Assembly (NCBI GenBank): GCA_019084485.1
Contig: JAHRFU010000036.1
Coordinates: forward strand, 1 to 49,731
Length of the DNA: 49,731 bases
Reading direction: 5' to 3'
From: Desulforudis sp.
Lineage (GTDB): Bacteria > Bacillota > Desulfotomaculia > Desulfotomaculales > Desulforudaceae
Positions 1-11,548 of the stretch are shown here, piece after piece (position 1 is the stretch's first letter; each line of letters begins with the position of its first letter). Both the position numbers and the translations under genes were made by a program. The notes below the pieces were generated by a model that saw only the letters and a list, made by a program, of their open reading frames with translations, made no database searches and was not told the DNA's origin.

Positions 1-336
1 CCTGGATTGCCGGAGACCCAAAGGAGCGTCTGGCGGTTCTGCCTTCTGCCCAGGAGCACGTGCTCAAGCTGGATGACGGTAAGAATCGGCTGGCCAAGGC
101 GGTGACGGATCTGTCTAACCCAGCGCTCTTAGTCAGCACCGCTTTCACGGCCTGGAAAAACGCCACATCATCTCGAATCTCCAGCGCCTTTTCATGCGGC
201 ACAGCCAGAGCAAATGCCTTCGACAGATCCGTCACCGCCTTGGCCAGCCGATTCTTACCGTCATCCAGCTTGAGCACGTGCTCCTGGGCAGAAGGCAGAA
301 CCGCCAGACGCTCCTTTGGGTCTCCGGCAATCCAGG
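1..336. repeat. Perfect 115-bp inverted repeat (1-115 / 222-336)
   Basis: Bases 1-115 are the exact reverse complement of bases 222-336, with a 106-bp spacer. Both arms carry the same stretch of hsdR coding sequence (about 38 codons beginning [10 protein letters not shown]), so the gene folds back on itself at the window edge. Identity is complete over the arm and stops at base 116/221. This is either a real recent inverted duplication or a chimeric/fold-back assembly end; the sequence alone cannot tell. Confidence 0.95.
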
Positions 337-542
337 CTGACCAGTCAAATCCATGGAAAATACCGCAGCAGACCTCATATTTCTCCAGCATCACGGCTAC
401 GGCTTCTTCCTGATCAACGGCTGTCCTCCCCTTACCGCAGCTTTCGGTGTAGGTAGCCAGGGCTGACTTCAATTCGTGGGCAAGCCCCAGATAATCCACG
501 ACCAAACCGCCCGGTTTGTCTCTAAAAACCCGGTTTACCCGC

Positions 543-598
543 GCGATGGCCTGCATCAGGCCATGGCCGCGCGATGGCCTGCATCAGGCCATGGCCGC
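543..598. repeat. 28-bp tandem duplication inside hsdR
   Basis: Two identical, directly adjacent 28-bp units (543-570 and 571-598) lie in the hsdR codons for [11 protein letters not shown]. Removing one unit restores a continuous frame into conserved HsdR sequence on the far side. Because 28 is not a multiple of three, the duplication is a frameshift. Each unit contains inverted ATGGCCTGCATCAGGCCAT-like symmetry, which could favour slippage. Confidence 0.95.
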
Positions 599-1220
599 GC
601 ATTGGCTTGTCCATATACATGGTGTGAAGGCAAGGGGCATCAAAACCGGTTAGCCACATGTCCCGGACGAGAACGACCTTAAACGGGTCTTTCGCATCCT
701 TGAACCTCTTGGCCAGTTCTTCCCGACGGGGCTTGTTGCGGATGTGTGGTTGCCACGGGGCAGGGTCTGACGCTGACCCCGTCATGACCACCTTCAGGAT
801 TCCTTTGTCATCGTCGCCGTGGTGCCAATCCGGTCGGATGGCCGTAATGGCGCTGTAGAGTTCAACGCAAATCCGGCGGCTCATACAAACGACCATGGCT
901 TTCCCATCCATGGCTTCAAGGCGGCGCTCGAAGTGATTGACCAGGTCCAGGGCAATCAGCCGGAGACGTTTCTCTGCGCCAACAAGGGCCTCAAGTTGCG
1001 CCCACTTGGTTTTGAGCCGCTCCTTGTGCTCGATTTCCTCGCCTTCAGTGGCTTCCTCGAATTCCTCGTCCAGCTTAGGCCTCTCGGCCTCAGCCAGTTC
1101 CAATTTGGCAAGACGGCTCTCGTAGTAGATGGGGACCGTGGCTCCGTCCTGCACCGCCCGCTCTATATCATAAACGCTGATGTAGTCGCCGAACACAGCG
1201 CGGGTATTCTTGTCGGTCAG

Positions 1221-1253
<33 letters not shown>

Positions 1254-1376
1254 CGCGTTGGGCAGCGCCTCGCGCATATGCCGCGCAAAGCCATCGATGA
1301 AATCGTATTGGCTGCGGTGGGCCTCGTCGGCAATGACCACGATATTGCGCCGCTCCGATAAGACTGGTATGCGCCA

Positions 1377-1439
1377 GTCACCTTCACCATCCGCTTCGCT
1401 CCACCCTCTCCCACTGGGAGAGGGCTGGGGTAAGGGTAC
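1377..1439. repeat. In-frame palindromic insert in hsdR
   Basis: Bases 1404-1424 form a perfect 9-bp stem (CCCTCTCCC, loop ACT, GGGAGAGGG). The surrounding stretch of about 63 bases translates inside HsdR as [20 protein letters not shown], roughly residues 416-436, between helicase motif I and the DEAH box. The [10 protein letters not shown] peptide is the usual translation of a small dispersed palindromic repeat known mainly from proteobacterial genomes. The insert keeps the frame open. Confidence 0.7.
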
Positions 1440-2680
1440 CGCCGAAGGCGGCATAAATTTGTGGACGGTGGTAAAGACAACGCCTCCTGAGCCGGTGTGC
1501 AGCAATTCCCGCAGATGCGCCCGGCTCTCGGCCTGCATGGGTTCCTGGCGCAATAACTCACGGCACCGCACGAAGGTGCCGTAGAGTTGGTCGTCGAGGT
1601 CATTGCGATCAGTAATGACGACCAGCGTCGGGTTCTTCATCGCCGGATGCAGCACCACCCGCCCGGCGTAGAACGCCATCGTCAGGCTTTTTCCCGATCC
1701 TTGCGTATGCCACACCACTCCTACGCGCCTGTCACCGGGCTTACCGTCACGCCGCCCCCTGGCAAAGTAGGTGCCTTTCTCGTCTTTAGCTATAAATGGC
1801 TTCAGCGGGGGAACGCCAGCGCGGATGGTTTCGGCAAGAGCCACATTCACCGCATGATACTGGTGGTAGCCGGCCATCTTTTTGGCCAATATCCCCCCTC
1901 CCACATCCTCGAAAACAATAAAGTGACGGATCAGGTCCAGGAACCGACGCTTCTTAAAGACACCCTCCAGCACCACCTGCAGCTGCGGCAGGCGTGTATT
2001 GGCCAGTTCCTCACCCTCAATAGTCCGCCACGGCATAAACCACTCCCGGTCACCCGTAAGCGTGCCGATACGTGCCTGCGCGCCGTCCGAGATAACCAGC
2101 GCCTCATTGAAAGCAAAGAGCGACGGAATCTGCTGTTTATAGGTCTGAAGTTGGTTAAAGGCTTTCCAAATATCCGCATCCTCGTCGGCCGCATTCTTTA
2201 GTTCCATCACCGCCAGCGGCAGACCGTTGACGAACAGCACAATATCCGGCCGCCGCTCGTATCGGTTCTCGACAACTGTAAACTGATTGACTGCCAGCCA
2301 GTCATTGTTCTCCGGCGTTTCATAGTCCAGCACGCGGACAAGATCCCCGCCGATAGACCCATCAGGCCGCTGGTATTCGACCGGCACGCCATCGACTAGA
2401 TATTTATGAACGATGTGATTATTGGTTACCAGCGATGGCGAATCCGGCCGGGTCAGCTTGCGGAACGCCTCCTCCAATGCCTCAAAAGGCACATGGGGGT
2501 TGAGGTGCTGCAGCGCCTGCCGCAGACGGCGTTCAAGCACGACCTGTTCGTAGTCCTCGCGCTCGGCTGCCAACTCGCCGGGGGCGATCCCCGGACCGGA
2601 CAGGATCAGGTAGCCCATGCTCTCCAGCCAGGCCAGCGCGGCCTGTTCGACGATGGATTCGGTGAACGGTGTCATGTTTC

Positions 2681-4549
2681 TCATTCAATCAACTCCATGT
2701 CACGAAGAAATGGGGAGGGATTTTGAGGGCGTTCTGACCCCCACGGCATAATTTTTGACTGTGGGTAAGACAGGTACAGCAACCGCTTTGAACGTGTTAC
2801 AGAGACAAAAGCAGTCCGTTTCTCTTCCGCTTTTGTTTTAGAGTTCTTATTCGCACGATAATCCGGAAAAGTTCCATCCGACATTCCCACCACGAAAATA
2901 ACGTCAAACTCAAGCCCTTTGGAGGAATGCACCGTTAGCAAGGCAAGACCTTTCTGCCGCGGCGGCTGCATCGTTCCCAAGGCCCTGTGTGTCAGGAATG
3001 AAGCAAGATCATTTGTGCTCGAACGTTCAATTCTCAGAAATCTATCCCATTCTCCACGCATAACTTTGATATCTTCCAATACGGCTCTTTTATCATCCTC
3101 ACTGGCAAGTTTCTCCCCATACTTTTCCAGAATATTCAGCGCCTCCGACATTCGGACAATATTATTGCCGACAATTAATTCGCCTGCTGCGTTTGCAATT
3201 ACCTTTGCCTTTTTACCACTTGACTGTCTCGCTAACTCGACGAGTTCATGTCCGGGATTTGCTCTGTCCTTGGCAGTATTCTGTGCGGAAGAATGTATCC
3301 CCCATTTTTTAAATAAATCGTCCCGGTGAAGTCTGTCTTTGGGGTTTACTAAAAGCCGAAGGACCAATTCAAACTCTATCATTAAGTCCGATTCACTTTC
3401 ATGTCCCGCCTTTAACTGTTTGTAGTAGGGTATGTCCTGTTCCCGTAGTTTTTCCTCAATTCTTAAGAGTGTGTACCGGGTTCTCCCAAGAACTGCGCAA
3501 CTTTCAAGGCGTATAGGTTCTTCGACATCTGGATGTCCACTCTTGCAAAGCTCCATGATTTTTTGGAGAACAAGTTGTGCCTCATCATCTTCGTCCTCAC
3601 CAATCAGGAGCTCGACGGCACCCTCAACAGGTAATTTCTCTACCTCAGTGAGATAATTACGATCAAGCCTCTTGGCCGCTTCTACCACAGCGCGGGAAGA
3701 GCGGAAATTCTCGTGTAATTCAATAACCGAGGCCTCGAAGTCATTTGTGAAGCAATCCATAAACCGCGTGTCCGCTGTATTAAACCCATAAATCGCTTGT
3801 TTCTTGTCACCTACCATCATGACATTTTTATACTCATCGCCACAAAGAGCACGCAGCACACCATATTGTGCACCATTCAGGTCTTGTGCTTCATCAATAC
3901 AAATAAAACGATAAAGACGCCGATAAAATCCTGCAATCTTGGGGCGTTCTTCAAATAATTGATATGTAAGCAGCAATAAATCGTCGAAATCCACCGCCCC
4001 GGATGCTCGCAATTCCGCCTGATAACCTTCGAATATTTTACGGTCTATCTCATCATCAATTTCGAAAGCGCGTAAGAGATTGCTCTTAAATTGGATAATT
4101 TTACTTAACCAAGCGTCAATCCTTTTTTTTTGCTCTTCATGATCTCCGGCAAGCTTTAGTTGATGTAGCAGTTCCGGATCATCATTAATTGCTCGGGTTA
4201 GAATGCTCCTGCGATCATGGTAGGCATCGAATATCTGAGGTAAGCCGTCAATTCCCACAGGCTTACCCCGCTTAGCAAGAACCTCTGTACAAAAACTGTG
4301 TAGCGTCCCAATAAATGCCCGCTCGGCAATATTGGGAATAGTCTGCAACCGATCCTTCATTTCATTGGCAGCTTTATTGGTGAACGTAAGCGCAAGAATC
4401 TGAAAGTGCCCTGTTTCCTCTTCAAGGTGCCGACGAATCCGTTCCGTTAACACCCTTGTTTTGCCGGAGCCAGGCCCTGCGACCACAAGCAAAGCCCCCT
4501 TCGTATGGTCAACAGCCCTTTTCTGATCTTCTGACAGACGAATGTTCAT
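2681..4549 (-). CDS. gajB: UvrD/Rep-family helicase, GajB-like
   Basis: A 622-residue superfamily 1 DNA helicase: N-terminal Q-motif region ([11 protein letters not shown]), Walker A AGPGSGKT near residue 24, the UvrD motif FTNKAANEM, Walker B with DEAQDLNG, and a C-terminal motif [17 protein letters not shown]. Paired with an upstream OLD-family nuclease it matches the Gabija anti-phage system, in which GajB acts with GajA. It is somewhat longer than the prototype GajB. I start it at ATG 4549, seven bases after a GGGAGG site; an in-frame TTG at 4570 overlaps that site and is unlikely. The start lies 41 bases inside gajA and the stop overlaps hsdR in ATGA, so all three are probably coupled. 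The gene is visibly AT-richer than the hsd genes around it. Confidence 0.85.
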   Translation of the reverse strand: MNIRLSEDQKRAVDHTKGALLVVAGPGSGKTRVLTERIRRHLEEETGHFQILALTFTNKAANEMKDRLQTIPNIAERAFIGTLHSFCTEVLAKRGKPVGIDGLPQIFDAYHDRRSILTRAINDDPELLHQLKLAGDHEEQKKRIDAWLSKIIQFKSNLLRAFEIDDEIDRKIFEGYQAELRASGAVDFDDLLLLTYQLFEERPKIAGFYRRLYRFICIDEAQDLNGAQYGVLRALCGDEYKNVMMVGDKKQAIYGFNTADTRFMDCFTNDFEASVIELHENFRSSRAVVEAAKRLDRNYLTEVEKLPVEGAVELLIGEDEDDEAQLVLQKIMELCKSGHPDVEEPIRLESCAVLGRTRYTLLRIEEKLREQDIPYYKQLKAGHESESDLMIEFELVLRLLVNPKDRLHRDDLFKKWGIHSSAQNTAKDRANPGHELVELARQSSGKKAKVIANAAGELIVGNNIVRMSEALNILEKYGEKLASEDDKRAVLEDIKVMRGEWDRFLRIERSSTNDLASFLTHRALGTMQPPRQKGLALLTVHSSKGLEFDVIFVVGMSDGTFPDYRANKNSKTKAEEKRTAFVSVTRSKRLLYLSYPQSKIMPWGSERPQNPSPFLRDMELIE

Positions 4550-6418
4550 GGGGTTTCCTCCCTGATTCAATTACTTTTCCCGTCACATCGGGAATCTGGT
4601 TGAACAACTCTTTAATCTTGCCGGGAATTCGGCGATTTTTTTCCTCTAAAGCCACAATCCCCCGTGTAATGGCTTCAGTATAAACTGTCTTTCCTTCTTT
4701 TAGTATATCAAGTGATGCCCGTTTTCTTCCTCCGTCACCATCTCCTGTATAGTTTCTTGTTTTGCCACCCTTCATTTTTTGGTCGTTCATTCGGCCGATA
4801 TAGTCAGTCACATAATCATCCGCATCATGGTGGCGATTCAAGGTCGAGTCAATGACATCTGCATATCCTTCATCAACTAAATAGGTTTCAAAATTCTTTC
4901 CTTCCGGCAGTACAACCACATTTGAACAGGACTTATAATCAGTGATGCCAATCTTCATTAATGCAGCTGACATGTCCTCCAACGGTTTATTTTCAGCGTC
5001 GGAAAAAATATACCACTCAATCTCGAATCCCTTGGCGAGCCTCAAAAACGGTAAGTAGCTGCCAGCGCCACCAACACCGATGAAGTTAACCCCTAGTTCA
5101 TTAGGATTTCTGCCCCAATATTCCTGAGCGAAAATAGCAAATGCCTGTTCTTCCGTCTCGCCCTCAAACAACACCAAAGCGTTGGCGAACAACATGTCAC
5201 CGCGCGTATTGAGCACTTTCCATTTCATTTTCTGAAGATCGTCAGGGTTAAGGTCACTGATATCCATGGCGGTAACGGTGGTGTCAGCACCTTCCTTTCG
5301 AAAATGACGCAAATCGCCAAATTCCGCATAGGCCGCCACGTAGGGCGAATGAGTGCTTATTATGACCTGCCCTGGGATCTCCATAATTTGGCTGAATAAG
5401 GCGCGCTGTGCTTGGGGGTGCAAATGCGCCTCCGGTTCTTCTAATGCCAACATAGGATGAACCGCGTCCTCTTTTGCCTGCAAACTGCGCCATTGCATAA
5501 ATGCCCGGAACACAAGAATAGAAGCCATACTGCGAGTTCCCATCCCATGACGAACCAGGGGAAAGGTTTGAGATCCTTTGGTTGTAAAGTTAACATCAAT
5601 CCCTTTAGTCAAGTCTCGCAATTTGCGTGCGACAGGTGCCAATTCAACCCCTTCACGCCCGCCCGACATAATGCTGTCAAGGTCACCTAATGTGGATTTC
5701 AAGTGTCTAAGAACCTCGCTCTTTTCGACAATCTCTTCGTTGATTTCTGTAAGTATTTTTTCGAAAGACTCGATATCGCTTTCCGACAAGCCAAGATTAT
5801 TCGTCATCCTTCGCCAGAATGACCCCTGACGTTTCATGTCATCGTCTATGTCCCGCTTGGCATCCATAAAGTGCAAAGCCAATGGCTCCAATTGTTTTGC
5901 AGTGACCGTGCCGGCTTTAGAATTGATCCTAACATCTTCTAGTCTTGATGAGTCAGAAGCCCATTCCCCAAGGAACTGTCTTTCAATGCTGTACTCGCCG
6001 CTTTCGTGCTTCCATTGCAGTCGGGTGCGAAACGCTATAAAGTCCTTATCATCATCATCCTGCGCAATACCGTTGCGCCAGAGATTCAGCCAATACGATC
6101 CTTCGGGAAAATTATCGCAGAACTTACCTTTGTTATCCGTGGGCTTAATTAAAACATCGATCAGGATTGAGCGATCCTGAGGAAGATTCGTTTCCTCGGG
6201 ACTGATGAAAATATCATCACTGTTTAGAACGCGCCTTCCCGCACCCATAGCTGCGAACAAGGCCTCAAGAAAACTTGTTTTTCCTGAATTATTTGGTCCG
6301 ATAAGCACGGTTAGGCGAGCAAGACATAAATCAATGGATTTCAATACTCGGAAATTTCTCACACGTACCTCTACAATACGAATTCCTGATTCTGTTTGTT
6401 GAATCGTCGTCAGTTTTT

Positions 6419-6422
<4 letters not shown>
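4509..6422 (-). CDS. gajA: OLD-family ATPase/TOPRIM nuclease, GajA-like
   Basis: A 637-residue protein with an ABC-type ATPase head and a C-terminal TOPRIM nuclease. Walker A is GPNNSGKT (residues 42-49), the signature/Walker B region is LALEEPEAHLHP (about 325-336) and the switch histidine is in ISTHSP (about 355-360). The TOPRIM begins LVLFEGETEE (E420), followed by a glycine turn (GVGGAGS) and FSDAE with D475. OLD proteins next to a UvrD helicase are class 2 OLD, the GajA of Gabija, which cleaves DNA when nucleotide levels fall during infection. The ATG overlaps the hsdS stop in ATGA (6419-6422), with AGGGGG eight bases upstream. Base composition is AT-richer than hsdS and hsdM, which fits separate acquisition. 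Confidence 0.85.
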
Positions 6423-7772
<1,350 letters not shown>

Positions 7773-7783
<11 letters not shown>

Positions 7784-7865
7784 GTCCGATCTCCTCCAAA
7801 TTAGCCCATATAAGCTTATCGGGCCGGGTGGATTCTTTGGTCTGCTCGCGAAGTTCAGCGGTCAT
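7773..7865 (-). pseudogene. Duplicated hsdM 3' end (30-codon ORF) between rhuM and hsdS
   Basis: The spacer between rhuM and hsdS is a 30-codon ORF, beginning [12 protein letters not shown] and ending LIWANLEEIGHGG, that repeats the last 30 residues of HsdM ([11 protein letters not shown] ... [13 protein letters not shown]). DNA identity is only partial, so the copy is old or came from a related allele. Its ATG overlaps the rhuM stop in ATGA at 7862-7865, and its stop lies in the 11-nt word ATGGCGGGTGA that also contains the hsdS start. hsdM/rhuM shows the same geometry (ATGACGGATGA). I read this as the original hsdM-hsdS junction, kept after rhuM was inserted with a new hsdM tail. It may still be translated as a coupling peptide. 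Confidence 0.85.
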
Positions 7866-8902
7866 TGCTTATCGCCTTTCTTCCTGCGGCCCGGTTTTTT
7901 CGCCGCAACTTCGATCTGCTTCAGTTCGTTGATCGCGTTGACGAAGTGTTGATCGACGGGTTGCGGCAAGGCGGTCCGGAATCGCTCATACTCCGCCTCC
8001 GCCTTGAGCCTGGCTGTGTCGTGGGAAATCTTGCCCGCGTGGGTGAGAATCTCGCGGTCGCTGATGCGGATGAAATCGTCGAGTTTGGCGATCCAATCGG
8101 CCATGCTCATCGGCTTGCGAGCGATGGCTTGGAGTTCGGCGAAGTCGAGGTAGGCAGAAACAATCAGGTTCAGCGCCCGCAGTTCTTCTGCGTTCAGGTA
8201 GTTTTTGGCGATGCTCGCGTCGCCCTTGCGCGGCGCGCCCCCCGTCCAACTGGTCAGCCCCATGTTCGGTTTCCCCGCGTCTGCACGGCTGTGGATGATC
8301 TCCGCTGCCGTCTGTCCGACAATAGCCCAGTGCATTTTGTTCTGGACGGTTTGGAAAAAGAGATTGGAGGCTTCGGCCTTGGGGTCGTAATCGATGCTGG
8401 TGGCGTAGATATCGAGAACCTTCTGCCAGAAGACCCGTTCCGACGAGCGGATGTCGCGGATGCGCTCGAGCAGTTCCTCGAAGTAGTCGCCGCCACCGGC
8501 CTTCTTCAAGCGTTCGTCGTCGAGGGTGAAGCCCTTGACGATGTACTCGCGCAGCCGCCCAGTGGCCCAGATGCGGAACTGAGTGCCACGAAGGGACTTG
8601 ACGCGATAACCGACGGATATGATCACGTCGAGGTTGTAGTGCTGGGTGTCGTACTGCTTGTTGTCGGCGGCAGTTATCCGGAAATTCCGGATAACTGAGT
8701 CCGGCCGCAATTCGCCTTCCTCAAAGATGTTGCGGATATGCTCGTTGATGGTGCGGACGTCCTTTTGGAAGAGTTCCGCCATCGCCTTCTGAGAGAGCCA
8801 GACGGTTTCTCCTTCGAAGCGAACCTGAACGCGGGTCCGGCCGTCTTCGGTCTGGTAGATCAGAAACTCGCCGGGGTTGTTCGGTACTAATTCATCCGTC
8901 AT
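7862..8902 (-). CDS. rhuM: RhuM-family protein in the type I RM operon
   Basis: A 346-residue RhuM-family protein, recognised by [33 protein letters not shown] and the following [18 protein letters not shown], which looks like a helix-turn-helix DNA-binding segment. The middle contains [25 protein letters not shown], typical of the family, and the C-terminus is lysine/arginine-rich ([11 protein letters not shown]). RhuM genes were first named in Salmonella pathogenicity islands and often sit inside type I RM operons; the biochemical role is not established. The start overlaps the hsdM stop by 11 bases and the stop overlaps the duplicated hsdM tail in ATGA, so it appears to be translated as part of the operon. 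Confidence 0.88.
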   Translation of the reverse strand: MTDELVPNNPGEFLIYQTEDGRTRVQVRFEGETVWLSQKAMAELFQKDVRTINEHIRNIFEEGELRPDSVIRNFRITAADNKQYDTQHYNLDVIISVGYRVKSLRGTQFRIWATGRLREYIVKGFTLDDERLKKAGGGDYFEELLERIRDIRSSERVFWQKVLDIYATSIDYDPKAEASNLFFQTVQNKMHWAIVGQTAAEIIHSRADAGKPNMGLTSWTGGAPRKGDASIAKNYLNAEELRALNLIVSAYLDFAELQAIARKPMSMADWIAKLDDFIRISDREILTHAGKISHDTARLKAEAEYERFRTALPQPVDQHFVNAINELKQIEVAAKKPGRRKKGDKQ

Positions 8903-10457
8903 AGCCGATGTCCTCCAGGTTGGCCCAGATGAGCTGGTCGAGTTTCGCGGACTGCGCCATCTGTTCGCGGAGTTCGGCGGTCAGGCGTTTCATCTTCTCC
9001 TCGAACGGTTCGCCATCGTCCTCGACCTCGGCGGCGCCGACATAGCGTCCGGGGGTGAGGATGTAGTTGTGATGGCGGATGTCGTCGAGCGTGGCTGATT
9101 TGCAGAAACCAGGTATATCTTTGTAGTCACCGGCAACCTTGTCGCCCCGCCAGGCGTGGTAGGTGTCGGCAATCTTGCGGATGTCTTCGTCGGTCAGGTC
9201 GCGATGGACGCGGTCGATCATCGTGCCGAGCTTGCGGGCGTCGATGAAGAGCGTCTGGCCGCGACGGTCACGGAAGCGGCCGTTCTTCTTATCGCGGGCG
9301 ATGAACCAAAGGCAAACGGGGATCTGTGTTGAATAGAAAAGTTGACCAGGTAACGCCACCATGCAGTCCACCAGGTCGGCCTCAATGATGTTCTTGCGGA
9401 TTTCACCTTCTCCGGATTGATTCGAGGACATCGATCCGTTGGCCAGGACGAAGCCCGCCAGGCCGGTCGGGGCGAGGTGGTGGATGAAGTGCTGAACCCA
9501 GGCGAAGTTGGCGTTGGAGGCGGGTGGCGTGCCGTACTTCCAGCGTTTGTCGTCCTTGAGCAGGTCGCCGCGCCAGTCGCTGTCGTTGAAGGGCGGGTTG
9601 GCGATGACGTAGTCGGCCTTTAGGTCCGGGTGCAGGTCACGGTGGAAACTGTCGGCGTGTTCTTTGCCCAGGTTGTTCTCGATCTGGCGGATGGCGAGGT
9701 TCATCTTGGCCAGCCGCCAAGTGGTGTGGTTGGATTCCTGGCCGAAGATGCTGACATCGGCCTTTGCTTTTCCTCCATTACCGTTGCCGCTGGCGTGGGC
9801 CTTCACGAATTCTACCGACTGGACGAACATGCCTCCGGAGCCGCAGCACGGGTCATAGACCCGGCCCTTGTAGGGGGCCAGCATCTCTACCAGAACCCGG
9901 ACGACGCAGCGGGGTGTGTAGAATTGACCGCCTTTCTTGCCTTCGGCGCTGGCGAACTGGGAGAGAAAATACTCATATACGCGGCCCAGGATGTCTTTGG
10001 AACGGTTTGCTTTGTCGCCCAACCCGATGTTGCCGACCAGGTCGATGAGCTGGCCGAGGCGCTGCTTGTCGAGGCGCGGGTGGGCGTAGTCCTTGGGCAG
10101 CACGCCCTTGAGCGAGGGGTTATCACGCTCGATGGCGAGCATGGCGTCGTCAATGACCTTGCCAATGGTAGGCTGCTTGGCGTTGGCCTTGAGGTTCGAC
10201 CAGCGGGCCTCCTTCGGTACCCAGAAGATGTTGACTGCCCTGTACTCGTCAGGGTCTTCCGGATCAGCTCCTTTTGCGCGTTCCGCCTCAAGCTTGGCAT
10301 GTTGTTCTTCGAACGCGTCGGAGATGTACTTGAGGAAGATCAGACCGAGCACGACGTGCTTGTACTCGGCTGCATCCATGTTGGAGCGAAGCGCATCAGC
10401 GGCCTGCCATAATGCCCGTTCGAAACCGAGGGTGGCTCCGTTGTTGTTCTTGGCCAT
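8892..10457 (-). CDS. hsdM: Type I restriction-modification DNA methyltransferase subunit M
   Basis: HsdM (521 residues) is the S-adenosylmethionine-dependent N6-adenine methyltransferase of the complex. The N-terminal helical domain contains [29 protein letters not shown]; the SAM motif is [11 protein letters not shown] and the catalytic motif is NPPF, followed by NDSDWRGD. The C-terminus ends [14 protein letters not shown] start at ATG 10457, ten bases after GGAGGG; an in-frame TTG at 10475 overlaps that site. It is the first gene of the defence operon. All catalytic motifs look intact. Confidence 0.94.
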   Translation of the reverse strand: MAKNNNGATLGFERALWQAADALRSNMDAAEYKHVVLGLIFLKYISDAFEEQHAKLEAERAKGADPEDPDEYRAVNIFWVPKEARWSNLKANAKQPTIGKVIDDAMLAIERDNPSLKGVLPKDYAHPRLDKQRLGQLIDLVGNIGLGDKANRSKDILGRVYEYFLSQFASAEGKKGGQFYTPRCVVRVLVEMLAPYKGRVYDPCCGSGGMFVQSVEFVKAHASGNGNGGKAKADVSIFGQESNHTTWRLAKMNLAIRQIENNLGKEHADSFHRDLHPDLKADYVIANPPFNDSDWRGDLLKDDKRWKYGTPPASNANFAWVQHFIHHLAPTGLAGFVLANGSMSSNQSGEGEIRKNIIEADLVDCMVALPGQLFYSTQIPVCLWFIARDKKNGRFRDRRGQTLFIDARKLGTMIDRVHRDLTDEDIRKIADTYHAWRGDKVAGDYKDIPGFCKSATLDDIRHHNYILTPGRYVGAAEVEDDGEPFEEKMKRLTAELREQMAQSAKLDQLIWANLEDIGYDG

Positions 10458-10495
10458 GTCAGTTCTTCCCTCCAAATGGTCCTACTCAATCAAAG

Positions 10496-10510
10496 AATTC
10501 ATAATGAATT
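10496..10510. promoter_or_regulatory. 15-nt palindrome upstream of hsdM, possible operator
   Basis: AATTCAT-A-ATGAATT is a perfect palindrome about 40 bases before the hsdM start, in a 214-bp AT-rich gap between the defence operon and the decayed + strand genes. The position suits an operator for the operon, but no clear -35/-10 pair could be fixed around it. Confidence 0.3.
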
Positions 10511-10671
10511 TCGACAACTACCTGATAAATCCTCTGAATTCATTGGGAAACCCACTTGTTGCCATTGTCTATGCTGCTGTTATGCGAGAAATTGCTTCCT
10601 CACAGACTGATTTACACGCAGGCAGGCTTGAAGTAAGATGACAAACACAAAACCCGGGGAGGCGAATAAAG

Positions 10672-11048
10672 ATGACGGCAAACGGCAATGGCAGGGATAC
10701 CCTGACCCTCATGCCGGCGGACCGCCGAAGCCAGGCCACCCGGGACACCTACCGGGGGTGCCTACTGGACTTCTTCCGCACTGTAGCAGGCCAGTAGGCC
10801 ACACCTAACCTGGTGGCTCAGTTCCTGGCCCTGCCTCGGCACCAGGCCTGGAGACAGTGCTGCGGTACAAGGCCCGGATGGTCGAGCGCTGGCACAAAAT
10901 CACCTTCGGCGAAAAGCACGTGCTGCAAATCGAAAACGTCCAGGCACTGGTGCTGCAGGTGGTCCACGTTGTCCGACAAGAGGTTCCCGATATGGACACT
11001 GTTGACCGTATCAGCAAGCGGCTGCAAAGCCTGCAATTGAAAGGATGA
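10672..11048 (+). pseudogene. Decayed small gene, tyrosine-recombinase-N-terminus-like
   Basis: A well-placed GGGGAGG precedes ATG 10672. The first 41 codons end in SQATRDTYRGCLLDFFRTVAGQ, which resembles the start of an integrase core-binding domain, then hit TAG at 10795. Reading continues open past the TAG as ATPNLVAQFLALPRHQ and must shift frame near 10850 to join a 60-residue segment beginning VLRYKARMVERWHKITFG and ending at 11048. A nonsense codon plus a frameshift point to a dead gene. The recombinase likeness is weak and rests on one short segment. Confidence 0.45.
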
Positions 11049-11053
11049 TAAAG

Positions 11054-11334
11054 ATGGACAAGGCGCTATTACAGGAACTCCTAGCCGGCATCGGCCGCAA
11101 GCTGACGGATGAGGACGAGGGCTAGGCCAAGGCATATCTTGTAGATGACGCGGACCACTACCTGCCGGAAAGCGTGTACAACATCCCGCCCCAGTCGACC
11201 TACCCCCGGGCCACGTGCGGGTTTTCTTTCCCTATACCCGCCGAACCCGGGTGATCCCGGCGGCGGAACTGGATGACTTCCTGCTGCAGCACGAAGTAAC
11301 CTGCATCAACCTGGTGCCGAAGAGCGAAACCTGA
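11054..11334 (+). pseudogene. Decayed small gene, possible excisionase-like
   Basis: ATG 11054 starts MDKALLQELLAGIGRKLTDEDEG, then TAG at 11123. The same frame continues AKAYLVDDADHYLPESVYNIPPQS, and after a frameshift near 11215 a second frame gives VRVFFPYTRRTRVIPAAELDDFLL, ending at 11334. The last segment resembles the end of excisionase/MerR-like helix-turn-helix proteins (RRxRxIPxxELxxFL). Like its upstream neighbour it has one TAG and one frameshift. The identification is tentative; it is most likely a remnant of the island's mobility genes. Confidence 0.4.
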
Positions 11335-11548
11335 AATTTTGGGAGTGCAGGGGACCCCTAAAAAGAAAGACCCCCACCCCCAGGACGACCCTACCCCCTA
11401 CCCGTCCAGGGGACGGCTTGCAGGAACGGTTCCGGGAACGGTTTCAAAACGGTTTCGGAAGGGTTTACCCTTCCAGGCGAAAGTGGAAGGGCCGGAGTAT
11501 CACACCCCGGCCCCCCTGGTTTTCAGATTCGCCCATAGTATCAGGCCT

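Noticed and set aside
7865-8698. 277-codon + strand open frame
   Set aside because: Shadow of rhuM on the other strand; composition follows the real gene.
9630-10412. 260-codon + strand open frame
   Set aside because: It is the antisense of hsdM, which carries intact methyltransferase motifs; the + frame has no ribosome-binding site or family match.
10795-11125. In-frame TAG codons read as pyrrolysine
   Set aside because: Each gene also needs a frameshift to continue, and no pyl genes are seen here, so simple decay explains it better.
11430-11530. Repeated GGAACGGTT/AACGGTTTC words and two small GC hairpins as a replication origin or iteron array
   Set aside because: Only three imperfect copies with irregular spacing, no replication gene nearby; more likely relic intergenic DNA.
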